Shown here one piece after another: positions 1-9,149 of a DNA stretch of 64,000 bases. Within the stretch, counting starts at the first letter, position 1. Each line of letters starts with the position of its first letter. The DNA lies in the NCBI GenBank assembly GCA_017513125.1, contig JAFWDI010000006.1, forward strand, positions 1-64,000, in the 5' to 3' direction. Position numbers and translations under genes: made by a program. The notes below the pieces were generated by a model. The model did not search any database. It saw nothing but the letters and a program-made list of their open reading frames with translations, and had not been told where the DNA came from. Source of the stretch: Lachnospiraceae bacterium (GTDB lineage: Bacteria > Bacillota > Clostridia > Lachnospirales > Lachnospiraceae).

Positions 1-963
1 CTTCAGCAGGCCGGACTCATGAAATGCGAGTCCGCCGCTCAGATCCTTCCATGCCGCCCGGGGCGCGTCCGTGCCTTCCGCCGCAGCATTCCATTTCCCG
101 CAGAACAGATCCGCCATCTCCCCGGTGGTCAGGCAGTCGGCATCATCCGGGCCGATATTGTAATGCCCCGCCAGCGACGGGTCTTCCCACTGCCTCGCGC
201 AGATCAGCAGGTACGCGTACAGCGGATCCAGCACATGCTGGTACGGCCGCACCGAGTGCGGGTTCCGGACGGCGATCTCCTTCCCTGCGCAGACAGCGCG
301 GATGCAGTCCGGGATCAGGCGGTCCTTCGCGAAGTCTCCGCCGCCGATGACATTGCCCGCGCGGGCCGTCGAGACAGCGATCACGCGCGTCTCCCCCGTT
401 CCTGCCTCGGCCGCCTGCGCCGCCATGGCCTCCGGCGTGAAGAACGACCGCACATACGCCGCGGTCACGAGCTCGGAGCAGGACTTCGAGTTCGAGTAGG
501 GATCATAGCCGTCGAGCACCTCGTCCTCGCGGTAGCCCTCCTCGCGCTCGAGGTTCCGGTAGACCTTATCCGTCGTGACGTTCAGAAACGACCGCACGGA
601 CGGGCAATGCCGGACGCACTCGCAGACATTCACCGTGCCCATCACATTCGTCTCGTAGGTCAGGCGCGGCTCGCGGTAGGACTCGCGCACGAGCGGCTGC
701 GCGGCCATGTGAATCACGATCTCCGGCCGAAACTCCGTGAAGACCGCGGACAGATGCTCATAATCGCGCACGTCGCCGATCTCGTGGCGGATGCGCGCCG
801 CGTCCCCGGTCAATGCGAACAGGCTCGGATCCGTCGGCGGCTCGAGCGCGTATCCGCAGACTTCCGCTCCCGCGCCCAGCAGCATCCGGACGAGCCAGCT
901 GCCCTTAAAGCCGGTGTGGCCGGTGACCAAAACCCTTTTTCCGTGATAAAACGACAGATCCAT
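1..963 (-). CDS. rfbG: CDP-glucose 4,6-dehydratase, partial (3' end beyond window)
   Basis: The minus strand is open from an ATG at 963 to the window edge, giving 321 codons with no stop. The protein is an extended short-chain dehydrogenase. It starts with a Rossmann motif (VTGHTGFKG, about residues 14-22) and has the catalytic YxxxK as YSNSK. It converts CDP-glucose to CDP-4-keto-6-deoxyglucose, the step after RfbF and before RfbH, both of which lie nearby on the same strand. An AGGAGG ribosome site sits 7 bases before the start. It is separated from rfbH by a lipid kinase gene and by gtrA on the opposite strand, so it probably has its own promoter in 964-1060. The C-terminal end is not visible. 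Confidence 0.93.
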   Translation of the reverse strand, partial: MDLSFYHGKRVLVTGHTGFKGSWLVRMLLGAGAEVCGYALEPPTDPSLFALTGDAARIRHEIGDVRDYEHLSAVFTEFRPEIVIHMAAQPLVRESYREPRLTYETNVMGTVNVCECVRHCPSVRSFLNVTTDKVYRNLEREEGYREDEVLDGYDPYSNSKSCSELVTAAYVRSFFTPEAMAAQAAEAGTGETRVIAVSTARAGNVIGGGDFAKDRLIPDCIRAVCAGKEIAVRNPHSVRPYQHVLDPLYAYLLICARQWEDPSLAGHYNIGPDDADCLTTGEMADLFCGKWNAAAEGTDAPRAAWKDLSGGLAFHESGLLK

Positions 964-1020
964 GTATCCTCCTGCGGTCCGCAGAATATCGCGGGCTCCG
1001 AAAAGTTTCTACTTTTTTAA

Positions 1021-1049
1021 TTGAAAAAACCGCCTCATAAGAGTAAATT
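1021..1049 (+). promoter_or_regulatory. Predicted sigma-A promoter of gtrA
   Basis: TTGAAA (1021-1026) and TAAATT (1044-1049) are separated by exactly 17 bases. The predicted transcription start is only about five bases before the gtrA ATG at 1061, and no Shine-Dalgarno sequence is visible, so the message may be nearly leaderless. Confidence 0.55.
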
Positions 1050-1060
1050 AATGTGGTCTT

Positions 1061-1528
1061 ATGAAATATAAAGCGCTACAACTGTATGCCCGCTACGGGT
1101 ATCTCATATGGTACGGCGTTTTCGGCGGCGTGACGGTCCTGGCCAATCTGGGAGTCTACGCTCTTTGTTATCATGCCATCGGAATCCCGAACGTTCCCTC
1201 GAACATCCTGGCATGGTTCATCTCCACGGTCGTCGCGTTCTGCACGAATAAGCACTTCGTGTTTAAGAGCACCGACTGGAGCTGGAGTTCCCTGAAGCAC
1301 GAGGCTGCGGGCTTCTTCGGAATCCGCGGGTTCTCGGGCATCTTCGACGTCTTCGCGCTGTTCATCGCCGTCGACGTGCTCCACCGGAACAGCATCATCA
1401 GTAAGCTGATCATCTCGATCGCCGTGATCGTGATCAATCTGTTCGGGGCACGCATCATCGTCTTCCGGGACCAATTTAAGAACGAGGCCGCTCAGCAGGA
1501 CGGTGCGGTGACGCAGACCAGAAAATAA
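1061..1528 (+). CDS. GtrA-family membrane protein
   Basis: This 155-residue protein has four predicted membrane segments (about residues 14-35, 47-65, 85-105 and 110-132) and the conserved charged loop containing FCTNKHFVF, typical of the GtrA family (PF04138). Family members are proposed to flip polyprenyl-phosphate-linked sugars across the membrane or to help such transfer. They usually act with a GtrB-type glycosyltransferase, and one is encoded at 11113-12165. It is the only plus-strand gene inside the leftward glycan locus and interrupts the series between rfbG and the lipid kinase gene. No ribosome-binding site is seen. The start is chosen because it is the only ATG that gives the full first membrane segment. 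Confidence 0.88.
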   Translation: MKYKALQLYARYGYLIWYGVFGGVTVLANLGVYALCYHAIGIPNVPSNILAWFISTVVAFCTNKHFVFKSTDWSWSSLKHEAAGFFGIRGFSGIFDVFALFIAVDVLHRNSIISKLIISIAVIVINLFGARIIVFRDQFKNEAAQQDGAVTQTRK

Positions 1529-1557
1529 CCCCCTGACCCCTGAATAACCGTATTTTC

Positions 1558-1581
1558 CGCGCGCCTCCGGGGCGTTTTTTT
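1558..1581 (+). terminator. Probable terminator of gtrA
   Basis: A short GC hairpin (CGCC/GGCG around 1562-1574) is followed by seven T residues. The stem is short, so this is a moderate call. Confidence 0.5.
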
Positions 1582-2543
1582 CATGCCATCCAGCGGATCC
1601 TGTGCTCCGCGAGCTTCACGTACAGTTTCTCCGTCTTCGCCGAGACCTCGCCGTCCGTGTGGAAATACTGCGGGTAAGCCGTGCGCACCATGACTTTTCT
1701 GCCGCGCAGGATGGTCGCGTACTTCCCTCCGACATGGCTCCCGTCGTAGCAGGTGTGAAACTCCTTCAGGAACGCGAGCCGTCCCAGGTCGTGGATCACG
1801 CAGACGTCCAGCAGGCCGTCCGTGCCGTCGGCGTCCGGTGTGAACTGGAAGCCGCCTCCCTCGTATTTATGGTTTCCGCAGACCGCGAAGCGCGCCCGCC
1901 GGAACGAGTGCGTCGTCGGCCGTCCCTCGTCCTGGACCGTGACGTCCAGCGGGAACAGCGGGAACCGCATCAAAAGCCGCAGCGCGGAGATGATGTAGTT
2001 CAGCCGTCCCAGCCTCAGCAGGTTCAGGGGTTTCTTCAGCCGGGTGTGATCCGTAAACCAGGCGCTGTGTGCGTCGAAGCCGATGCCGGCCGCGCTCAGG
2101 AACCGGCGGATCACTTCGTTTCCGTTCTCCGAGTCCCGGCAGCGGATCTCCCCGAGGTCGCGCATGACCGGCGCGCCGTCCGCGAGGATCTTCCGAGCGG
2201 CGTCCTGTTCGTCCTCGATTCCGATCGAGCGGGCGAAGTCATTGCCCGAACCCGTCGGGATGTACCCGAGGGTCACCTGCGTCAGATCGCGGATGCCGTT
2301 GATCACCTCGTTCAGCGAACCGTCGCCGCCCAGCACGATCAGCTGGATCGGCCCGTCCGCGGTCTCCGTGATGTGCCGGGCCGAGATCTCCATGTTCTCG
2401 CCGGCGGTCGACAGGATCACCCTGCATTCCACACCCGCCTGCGCGAACAGCGGTGCGACTTCTTCCCACACCTTTACGCTGTAGCCGGTGCGGCTCGCGG
2501 GATTGATCAATACATAAGTCGGGAGTTCCAGGTCAATGGCCAT
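1581..2543 (-). CDS. Diacylglycerol kinase-family lipid kinase (YegS/DgkB-like)
   Basis: At 320 residues this protein has the expected family length. The nucleotide-binding motif GGDGSLNEVING and the following PTGSGNDFAR are intact (about residues 72-110). A C-terminal beta-sandwich half follows, as in YegS and DgkB. The family phosphorylates diacylglycerol or related lipids with ATP. The start codon lies 2 bases after the stop of rfbH, so the two genes are probably translationally coupled. This places lipid phosphorylation within the glycan locus. Whether the substrate is diacylglycerol, as in glycolipid or lipoteichoic acid turnover, or another lipid carrier cannot be told from the sequence. 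Confidence 0.9.
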   Translation of the reverse strand: MAIDLELPTYVLINPASRTGYSVKVWEEVAPLFAQAGVECRVILSTAGENMEISARHITETADGPIQLIVLGGDGSLNEVINGIRDLTQVTLGYIPTGSGNDFARSIGIEDEQDAARKILADGAPVMRDLGEIRCRDSENGNEVIRRFLSAAGIGFDAHSAWFTDHTRLKKPLNLLRLGRLNYIISALRLLMRFPLFPLDVTVQDEGRPTTHSFRRARFAVCGNHKYEGGGFQFTPDADGTDGLLDVCVIHDLGRLAFLKEFHTCYDGSHVGGKYATILRGRKVMVRTAYPQYFHTDGEVSAKTEKLYVKLAEHRIRWMA

Positions 2544-2545
2544 CT

Positions 2546-3892
2546 TTACGCCTCCAGTGCTTCGATGATCACCTTCGCCATGTAGTCGATCTTCTCGTCC
2601 GTCATGCCCGGGTACACGCCGACCCAGAACGAGTCGCGCATGATCCGGTCCGTCACCTCGAGGCTGCCCGCGACGCGGAAGCCCTCGCCGGAAGCACGCA
2701 TCTCGTCGAAGCAGGGATGCTTGATGATGTTTCCGGAGAACAGCAGGCGCGTCTGCACGCCGTGCCCTTCGATGTAACGGACGACTTTCTCGCGGTCGAT
2801 ACCCTCCGCCACGGTCACGATGAAGCCGAACCAGCTCGGATCCGAGTTCGGCGCGGGCTCGGGCAGGACCAGCCGGTCCGCCGCGGGTTCGAGCGCCGCG
2901 CGGAGCCGCGCCCAGTTCGCCTTCCGGCGCTCCACGAACGCCGGGAACTTCGCGAGCTGCTCGCAGCCGACCGCCGCCTGCATGTCGGTGACTTTCAGGT
3001 TATAGCCGAAATGGCTGTACACATACTTATGATCGTAGCCCGCCGGGAGCTCGCCGTACTGTCCGTCGTAGCGGTGGCCGCAGAAGTTGTCATGGCCGGA
3101 CGGGCACACGCAGTCGCGGCCCCAGTCGCGGTAGCTCCTGATAAGCCGCGACAGCAGCGGGTCGTTCGTGTAGACGCAGCCGCCCTCGCCCATGGTTATA
3201 TGATGCGGCGGGTAAAAGCTCGACGTGCCGATATCGCCGACCGTGCCGGTCAGGCGCCGCTCGCCGCCGATCTCATAGACCGAACCCAGCGCGTCGCAGT
3301 TGTCCTCGACCAGCCACAGTCCGTGCGCATCGCAGAACGCCTTCACCGCGGCGAGATCGAAGGGATTTCCCAGCGTGTGCGCGAGCATGACCGCCTTCGT
3401 CCTCTCCGAGAGCGCGCCCTCGAGTTTCGTCACGTCGATGTTATACTGCGGGATCGTCACGTCCACGAAGACCGGGACGGCCCCGTACTGAATGATGGGA
3501 TTGATCGTCGTCGGGAAGCCCGCGGCCACGGTGATGACCTCGTCCCCGCGGCGGATCCGGCGGTCGCCCAGCTCGGGCGCGGTCAATGCCATGAACGCCA
3601 GCAGGTTCGCCGACGATCCGCTGTTCACCAGATGTGCGAACCGCACGCCCAGCCATGCCGCGAACTCCTTCTCGAAGCGGTCCGAGAACCGCCCGGTCGT
3701 CAGCCAGAAATCCAGCCCGGCCTCCACGAGCGCGCACATCTCCTTCTCATCGTAAACGCGTCCCGCGTAACCCAGGCGGTCGCCCGGCTCGAACGGCTTC
3801 TCCTGCTCGGGTCTCTTAAACTCTTTATAATACTCCGCGACCAGCGCCAGGATCTGCTCCCGGGCTTCGGCTTCGTTTTTCCACTGATTCAT
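2546..3892 (-). CDS. rfbH: CDP-4-keto-6-deoxyglucose 3-dehydrase (E1, RfbH)
   Basis: This 448-residue PLP enzyme of the DegT/RfbH family removes the C3 hydroxyl of CDP-4-keto-6-deoxyglucose on the way to 3,6-dideoxyhexoses. The usual PLP lysine is replaced by histidine in [13 protein letters not shown], the hallmark of E1 dehydrases. A CxCx7C cluster ([12 protein letters not shown]) and an upstream Cys in EDNCDALG match the four-cysteine [2Fe-2S] set of E1, which normally works with an E3 reductase. No E3 gene is seen in the window. The ATG at 3892 is preferred over the upstream in-frame codon at 3937, because the latter would run into rfbF, whose stop ends 5 bases upstream. Confidence 0.95.
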   Translation of the reverse strand: MNQWKNEAEAREQILALVAEYYKEFKRPEQEKPFEPGDRLGYAGRVYDEKEMCALVEAGLDFWLTTGRFSDRFEKEFAAWLGVRFAHLVNSGSSANLLAFMALTAPELGDRRIRRGDEVITVAAGFPTTINPIIQYGAVPVFVDVTIPQYNIDVTKLEGALSERTKAVMLAHTLGNPFDLAAVKAFCDAHGLWLVEDNCDALGSVYEIGGERRLTGTVGDIGTSSFYPPHHITMGEGGCVYTNDPLLSRLIRSYRDWGRDCVCPSGHDNFCGHRYDGQYGELPAGYDHKYVYSHFGYNLKVTDMQAAVGCEQLAKFPAFVERRKANWARLRAALEPAADRLVLPEPAPNSDPSWFGFIVTVAEGIDREKVVRYIEGHGVQTRLLFSGNIIKHPCFDEMRASGEGFRVAGSLEVTDRIMRDSFWVGVYPGMTDEKIDYMAKVIIEALEA

Positions 3893-3897
3893 GTCGC

Positions 3898-4677
3898 TCA
3901 CTCCCAGATCTTCCAGGGCGCCTGGCCCTTCGACCACATCTTCTCGAGCATCTGCTTCTCGCGGACCGTGTCCATGCAGCGCCAGAAGCCCTTATGCTCG
4001 TATGCCATCAGCTGCCCGTCCGCCGCCGCGTTCTGCAGCGGATCCTTCTCGAGCACGGTCTCGTCGCCCTCGATGTAATTCAGGAACTCGGGTTCGCAGA
4101 CCATGAAGCCGATATTGATCACATCGCCTCCGTCCTTCGGCTTCTCGTCGAAGCTCGTGACGTGCCCGTCCTCCGCCAGCGAGATCACGCCGAAGCGCTG
4201 TCCCGCGGAGTAGGTGCTCATCGTGACCAGCCCGCCGTGGTTCCGGTGGAACTCGAGCAGCTCCGGGATATTGATATCCGCCACCCCGTCGCCGTAGGTC
4301 AGCATGAACGTCTCGCCGCCGATATAGTCCTTCACGCGCTTCACGCGGCCGCCGGTCATCGTGTCGAGCCCGGTGTCCACTACGGTCACTTTCCAGGGTT
4401 CAGCGTGATTCGAGTGGACGATCATCTCGTTCTTCCCGCCGGTGAAGTCATAAGTGATATCGGAGGTGTGCAGAAAATAATCCGCGAAATATTCCTTGAT
4501 CACGTGCTGCTTATATCCGGCGAGAATCACGAATTCATTAAACCCGTAATGCCCGTAGATCTTCATGATGTGCCAGAGGATGGGCATGCCGCCGAGCTCC
4601 ACCATGGGCTTCGGCTTAAAGATGCTCTCCTCGCTGATGCGTGTGCCGTAACCGCCGGCCAGGATCAGAACTTTCAT
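3898..4677 (-). CDS. rfbF: Glucose-1-phosphate cytidylyltransferase
   Basis: The 259-residue enzyme makes CDP-glucose from CTP and glucose-1-phosphate, the entry step to CDP-dideoxysugars. The nucleotidyltransferase signature is at the N-terminus ([15 protein letters not shown]) and is followed by [17 protein letters not shown] and [11 protein letters not shown] near the C-terminus are typical of RfbF. The gene lies directly upstream of rfbH, 5 bases apart. Glucose-1-phosphate can be supplied by the phosphoglucomutase at 19158-20864. Confidence 0.96.
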   Translation of the reverse strand: MKVLILAGGYGTRISEESIFKPKPMVELGGMPILWHIMKIYGHYGFNEFVILAGYKQHVIKEYFADYFLHTSDITYDFTGGKNEMIVHSNHAEPWKVTVVDTGLDTMTGGRVKRVKDYIGGETFMLTYGDGVADINIPELLEFHRNHGGLVTMSTYSAGQRFGVISLAEDGHVTSFDEKPKDGGDVINIGFMVCEPEFLNYIEGDETVLEKDPLQNAAADGQLMAYEHKGFWRCMDTVREKQMLEKMWSKGQAPWKIWE

Positions 4678-4696
4678 GCGTTTTTCCTTTCCGCGC

Positions 4697-6553
4697 TCAG
4701 GCGCGCAGTATGTCGGACAATGCCTTCACCAGCCGGGCGTTATCCTCCCGGTTCCGGACTGCCAGCCGGACGAACTGTCCGGCGCCCGCCATCTTCGGCG
4801 TCAGGTCCTTTATAAGGATATCATATTCCGCGAGCAGGCGCTTCGTGATCTCGTGCGCGGTCTGCCCGTTTTTCAGCTCGCACATGACGTAGTTCGCCTG
4901 CGTCGGGTACACGGTCAGGCCGGGCAGTGCCGAAAGCTCCGCCAGGTACCGCTCCCGCTCCGCGCGGAACTCCGCGAGCGCCTCCTCGTAGAGCCCGTGG
5001 TGCTTTCCCTCGATCTGCAGAAAGTACTCCGCAAAGGAGTTGATGTTCCAGATCGCCACGTCTTTCTTCAGCGCCGCGATCAATGCCTCGTCGCGGGACG
5101 CCAGCACACCCAGCCGCAGGCCCGGAACGCCGTAGGACTTCGAGATCGACTTCACGGCGATCATGTGCGGATACGCCGCGAGGATCTTCTCATCGATCAG
5201 CGTCGGCTCCGGCTCGTCCGCGAAGTCCGCGAAAGACTCGTCGTACACGAAGCGGATCTCCCGTTCCTCACAGAACGCCGCGAGCCGGAGGACGTCCGCC
5301 TTCGGGATGTAGTTTCCGGAGGGATTGTCGGGATTGATCAGGACGAGGGCATCCGTGAAGCCGGCAGCACCGGCTTCCGCTCCGAGCCGCGCGCCAAAAA
5401 ACGCCGTGAGGTCGTCCGCGGTGTAGCGCAGGCCGGCATTGTCTGCAGCCGCACCCTGATCCGGGCGGAACACGACGGTCTTCTCCGGGTCATAGCGGTT
5501 CGGATACTCCTCAAAGGTCGGACGCACCACGCCGAGCCGGCCCGAAAAGCCTTCCATAAACGATTTGATCAGCTCTGCCGCGCCGTTTCCGACCAGGATG
5601 TGCTCCGGGCGCACCCCGAAGTTCTTCGCGGCGAGCAGGCTGTTCACCTTCATGCCGGAGGGATACTGCGTCAACAGCATCGGGAAGTTCGCCTGCAGCT
5701 CGTTCACGACCCGCGCATGCGGATAATAAGGGTTCACGAGATAGCAGAAATCGAGCAGCTTCGGGTAGCGCCAGTAGCCGCCGTAGCGCGCCATGATCCG
5801 CGAGAGGCGTCCCTCGTCGTCATCGAACATCGACTCCGCGATATCGAGGTCGGCCGCGTCGTCGATCTCGTACCAGCGCTCGCCCGAGAGGCGCTTCGCG
5901 CGGATCGAGCCGTCGCCCAGCAGCGCGATGACCTTCAGGACCTGCTCGTAATACTGGTTCATGCCCATCGTCTCGACGTATGCGCTCATGAAGGGCACGT
6001 AGCTCGTCTGCGAGAACTCGCGGCTGAACTTGTAGATGTTCACGGTCTTATAATAGCGGTCCGCCTTCGACCAGTCGAAATCGGCCTTCGAGACGAACGA
6101 GGTGATCTTATCCTCTTCGTCCAGTGTCACGCAGGTCCCGTCCATCCAGCTCTCGTAGGCGTCGACCAGCGCGAGCGAAGGGCGCGGATCGTCGAGGAGA
6201 TCGCGCAGGATCCGGTCCTCAAAGATGATGTCGGACTCGAGAAGCAGCGTGTCGTCCTCGATGAGCTGTTCCTTCGCGAGAAGGAGCGAATAAATATTGT
6301 TCGTGCGGTCGTAGATCGGGTTATTGACATAAATAACAGGTGTTATCAGATCCAGCGTGCCGATATGGTCGATCAGCTTCTGCCCTTCGTAGCCGACCAC
6401 GATCACGATGCGCGTGAGCCCGAGCGCGTCGAGCTGGCGCATGGTGCGGTCGATGAGCGGGGTGCCGCAGACGTCGACCATGCACTTCGTGTTGTTTTGG
6501 GTGAGTTCCTTCAGCCGTTTTCCCATGCCGGCTGCGAGGATAAGTCCCTGCAT
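4697..6553 (-). CDS. Fused nucleotidyltransferase / CobD-HisC-like PLP enzyme
   Basis: The 618-residue protein has two domains. Residues 1-245 form a LicC-like sugar/alcohol-phosphate nucleotidyltransferase (LILAAGMGKRL, then TKCMVDV). Residues about 260-618 form a fold-type-I PLP enzyme with INPDNPSGN, YDESFADF and the PLP lysine in SISKSYGVPGLRLG. The C-terminal half resembles threonine-phosphate decarboxylase CobD and histidinol-phosphate aminotransferase. I infer that it may make an amino-alcohol phosphate and activate it as a CDP derivative for the LicD protein at 8315-9148. The start at 6553 has a good AGGAG site; an upstream in-frame codon at 6598 has none. One copy of the ATAACA palindrome lies in this gene (6333-6346), written in rare codons. 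The exact substrate is unknown. Confidence 0.85.
   Translation of the reverse strand: MQGLILAAGMGKRLKELTQNNTKCMVDVCGTPLIDRTMRQLDALGLTRIVIVVGYEGQKLIDHIGTLDLITPVIYVNNPIYDRTNNIYSLLLAKEQLIEDDTLLLESDIIFEDRILRDLLDDPRPSLALVDAYESWMDGTCVTLDEEDKITSFVSKADFDWSKADRYYKTVNIYKFSREFSQTSYVPFMSAYVETMGMNQYYEQVLKVIALLGDGSIRAKRLSGERWYEIDDAADLDIAESMFDDDEGRLSRIMARYGGYWRYPKLLDFCYLVNPYYPHARVVNELQANFPMLLTQYPSGMKVNSLLAAKNFGVRPEHILVGNGAAELIKSFMEGFSGRLGVVRPTFEEYPNRYDPEKTVVFRPDQGAAADNAGLRYTADDLTAFFGARLGAEAGAAGFTDALVLINPDNPSGNYIPKADVLRLAAFCEEREIRFVYDESFADFADEPEPTLIDEKILAAYPHMIAVKSISKSYGVPGLRLGVLASRDEALIAALKKDVAIWNINSFAEYFLQIEGKHHGLYEEALAEFRAERERYLAELSALPGLTVYPTQANYVMCELKNGQTAHEITKRLLAEYDILIKDLTPKMAGAGQFVRLAVRNREDNARLVKALSDILRA
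6333..6346. repeat. Palindrome ATAACA-GG-TGTTAT, copy 1
   Basis: A perfect 6+2+6 inverted repeat inside the fused nucleotidyltransferase gene. It encodes Ile-Thr-Pro-Val-Ile with AT-rich codons that are rare here. The wider context CATAAATAACAG is shared with copy 2. Confidence 0.7.
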
Positions 6554-6832
6554 ATCGCTCTCCTTTGCAATATTTCTTCGCACAATATCCCGGAGCACCG
6601 CATCAGGCTCGCAGACCCGTCGTCTCCTTGCCGCGGCTCCGTCACCTGTTTCCGCACCGCTCCCGCAAACTCGCTCGCTCCGTATAAACCACAGGCCAAT
6701 GTTCGGAGCTCGCTCATACAGTGCTCCGCGGCGCGGGCTATACTCGCCGCGGCTTAACGTCGACTTCCGATGGTCTGCTCCGCCTGAATACGGCGCATCA
6801 CCATCATTGTCCGGAAAATCTCCGCAGGGAGA

Positions 6833-8287
6833 TCATTCCCGGATATCTCCATCTTCAGCCGGTATGGGGCCCTGCCCTTTTCTCCGTCTCATCAGCGCCA
6901 GCCCCACGATGATCACCACGACCAGGCAGAACACATACCGGATCACGATATGGTGTGTATACCCGAGGAAGAACGCGCCCGAAGCCGCGCACACCGCGAA
7001 CGTCCCTATGATCCAGCCCGGGTCCAGCACGAAGGTCCCAAGGAATTTTCTCGAGAGTCCCACATGCAGCGCGAGGTAGCACAGGTACGAAAACAGCGTC
7101 GTGTAAGCCGCGGCGACGTAGCCGAACCGCAGAATGAAGACGTAGTTCAGCACGATATTGATTCCCGCCGCGATCAGCGTTCCCAGCATGATGAAGCGGG
7201 TCTTTTTCAGATAATACTCGCTCGCGATCACGATGTTGTACAGGAACAGCACGAACGCGTCGAGGATCAGCGGCACCGCGACGTAGCGCGCGGCGTCATA
7301 GCGGGCGCCGCCGAAGAAATACACGAGCTCGGGCGAGATCGCCATCAGTCCCACGGTCAGGATCGTGAAGACCAGCGCGAAGTTCTTCGCCCGGTGTTTG
7401 ATCGCGGCGATCTTTCCCCCGTTCATCTGCTCGAAGAACCAGGCGGACCAGGCCGCGTCGACCGAGGCCGCGATCACGGTCAGAATGAGGTTGATGTTCC
7501 CGGCCAGGCTGTAAATGCCCGCGGCGGAAAAACTCACCATCGATTTTATCATCACGCGGTCGCACTGCCCCAGCAGCACCTGCGAGAGCCCGTGAGGGAT
7601 GATCGGCGACGAATACTTCACGCCGAAGCGCCAGTACGCACGCACAGGCCGCGGACGCGCCTTCCGGTAAAAGCCGAACATGATCGCAACGCCGAGCGCC
7701 ATGAAAACCGCCGACGCGCCGACGATCCGTCCCATGTCGCGGTGCTCCGAGAACACCGTGACCATCAGCAGGAGCGACAGGCCGACGCTGCCGAGCGAAT
7801 TGATCAGCGCGACGACCATATAGCGGACGTAGGAGTAGTTCAGGCTCAGGCGTTCATTGTACAGCGTCACCACAGCCGAGCCGAAGCTGAAGCACACCAG
7901 CATCAGGATCGCGGGATAAGGGATCCCGAGCGGCCCGGTCAGCAGCCGCCCGAACGCGGCCGCCGCGGCGAACAGCACCCCGAAGCCGATCCAGTAAATG
8001 ATCGAGACCGAGGATGTGTACTCGTCGATCTTCCCGGGGAACTCGTAATTCGCGCTCTTCACCGACGAGTGCAGCGCCAGCCCCACGACCACGAAGAGCA
8101 CGGCTTCGTAGGACAGGAAGACATTGAACACGCCGAACTCGTGCTCGGTCATCAGCCGCGAGAAGATCGGCAGGGTCAGAAAACTGATGCCCCGCACGAG
8201 CATGTTCCCGACCGTGTAGCCGAGGCCCGCCTTCAGGCTGCGGTCCGTTCCGCCTATTCGGTTTTTCAGTGTCTCCAAAAGTGCCAT
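6833..8287 (-). CDS. Oligosaccharide flippase (Wzx-like, MATE/MVF superfamily)
   Basis: The 484-residue protein has about 14 hydrophobic segments, beginning with GYTVGNMLVRGISFLTLPIF, the usual opening of the polysaccharide-transport family. Such proteins flip undecaprenyl-linked repeat units across the cytoplasmic membrane. Its place in the middle of the glycosyltransferase series supports this role. The ATG at 8287 is followed closely by the first predicted helix. The 279 bases downstream, before the next gene (6554-6832), hold no gene that I can support; a minus-strand open frame there lacks any recognisable feature. Confidence 0.9.
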   Translation of the reverse strand: MALLETLKNRIGGTDRSLKAGLGYTVGNMLVRGISFLTLPIFSRLMTEHEFGVFNVFLSYEAVLFVVVGLALHSSVKSANYEFPGKIDEYTSSVSIIYWIGFGVLFAAAAAFGRLLTGPLGIPYPAILMLVCFSFGSAVVTLYNERLSLNYSYVRYMVVALINSLGSVGLSLLLMVTVFSEHRDMGRIVGASAVFMALGVAIMFGFYRKARPRPVRAYWRFGVKYSSPIIPHGLSQVLLGQCDRVMIKSMVSFSAAGIYSLAGNINLILTVIAASVDAAWSAWFFEQMNGGKIAAIKHRAKNFALVFTILTVGLMAISPELVYFFGGARYDAARYVAVPLILDAFVLFLYNIVIASEYYLKKTRFIMLGTLIAAGINIVLNYVFILRFGYVAAAYTTLFSYLCYLALHVGLSRKFLGTFVLDPGWIIGTFAVCAASGAFFLGYTHHIVIRYVFCLVVVIIVGLALMRRRKGQGPIPAEDGDIRE

Positions 8288-8314
8288 GTCTTATGCGCGC
8301 TTCGCGGCGCGGAA

Positions 8315-9148
8315 TCAGTCTTTCGCGTACAGCCGGTAGTCGTGCTGCGGGTGCCGGTCCTTCTCCGGGGGCAATGCCATGTAATTCCCGTAATAGGTCT
8401 TCAGTACATCGTCCCAGTCCGCGGGTACCGAGAATTCCCGGCCCGCGAATGGAAGGCGCGCGGTCTCTTCGAACCACTCCCTGCGGTAGCGGACCACGCG
8501 GTCATCCCAAGCGACGACGCCCACGTAAGCGTCGTCGGGGGAAAACTCCTCCTCGATGATGTCGCGGAAATCCCGGTCGATCCTGCGGCAGTACTTCTTT
8601 CCGCCCTTAAACAGCTTCACATACAGCCAGCACAGATATTTCACCGGCTTCCGCCAGAGCTTCGTCTTCGCGCCGGGCTTCATCCAGGAACCGTAGACCT
8701 GGTTCATGGCATTGATCTTCCAAAAGACCTTCGCCGCGCGCTTCTCTTCCTCCGGCCCTTCCCCGCCGAAAGCGTCCAGCGGGTAGATATCGATGAACGC
8801 GCCGCCGTCATAGCCCAGCTCGTACTCGTTCGTGTTCTCGAACACATAGGAGGGATCGACGACGCGGTAGATTCCGTAGATATAGCGGTCGGTGTCCGCG
8901 CGGGTGCAGAGCTTCAGCTTTCCCTCGTACTTTTTCTTAAAATACCGGCGGAGCTTTTCGTAGTCCGCGCGCGGCATCATGATGTCCAGATCGTCGTCCC
9001 ACGGGATGAAGCCCTGATGGCGGACCGCGCCGATCAGCGTCCCGTAGGCCAGATAATAGGTCAGGTGCTGCTTCGCACAGATCCGGTCGATCTCGTCGAG
9101 AATCGCCAGCGACGCCTGCTGGATCTCTTCCAGTTTCAGTTCTCTCAT
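8315..9148 (-). CDS. LicD-family phosphotransferase
   Basis: This 277-residue protein carries the LicD core: YLAYGTLIGAVRHQGFIPWD followed by DDLDIMMPRADY near residues 32-63. LicD enzymes move phosphocholine or related phospho-alcohols from a CDP donor onto glycans, or act as nucleotidyltransferase-fold glycan modifiers. The fused enzyme at 4697-6553 on the same strand could supply such a CDP donor. No choline transporter or kinase is seen in the window, so a donor other than CDP-choline seems more likely. That is inference. Confidence 0.9.
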   Translation of the reverse strand: MRELKLEEIQQASLAILDEIDRICAKQHLTYYLAYGTLIGAVRHQGFIPWDDDLDIMMPRADYEKLRRYFKKKYEGKLKLCTRADTDRYIYGIYRVVDPSYVFENTNEYELGYDGGAFIDIYPLDAFGGEGPEEEKRAAKVFWKINAMNQVYGSWMKPGAKTKLWRKPVKYLCWLYVKLFKGGKKYCRRIDRDFRDIIEEEFSPDDAYVGVVAWDDRVVRYRREWFEETARLPFAGREFSVPADWDDVLKTYYGNYMALPPEKDRHPQHDYRLYAKD

Positions 9149-9149
9149 G

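Noticed and set aside
6511-6717. A 68-codon minus-strand frame in the gap between flippase and fused nucleotidyltransferase genes
   Set aside because: No ribosome site, no recognisable motif, and it overlaps the real start of the downstream gene in another frame.
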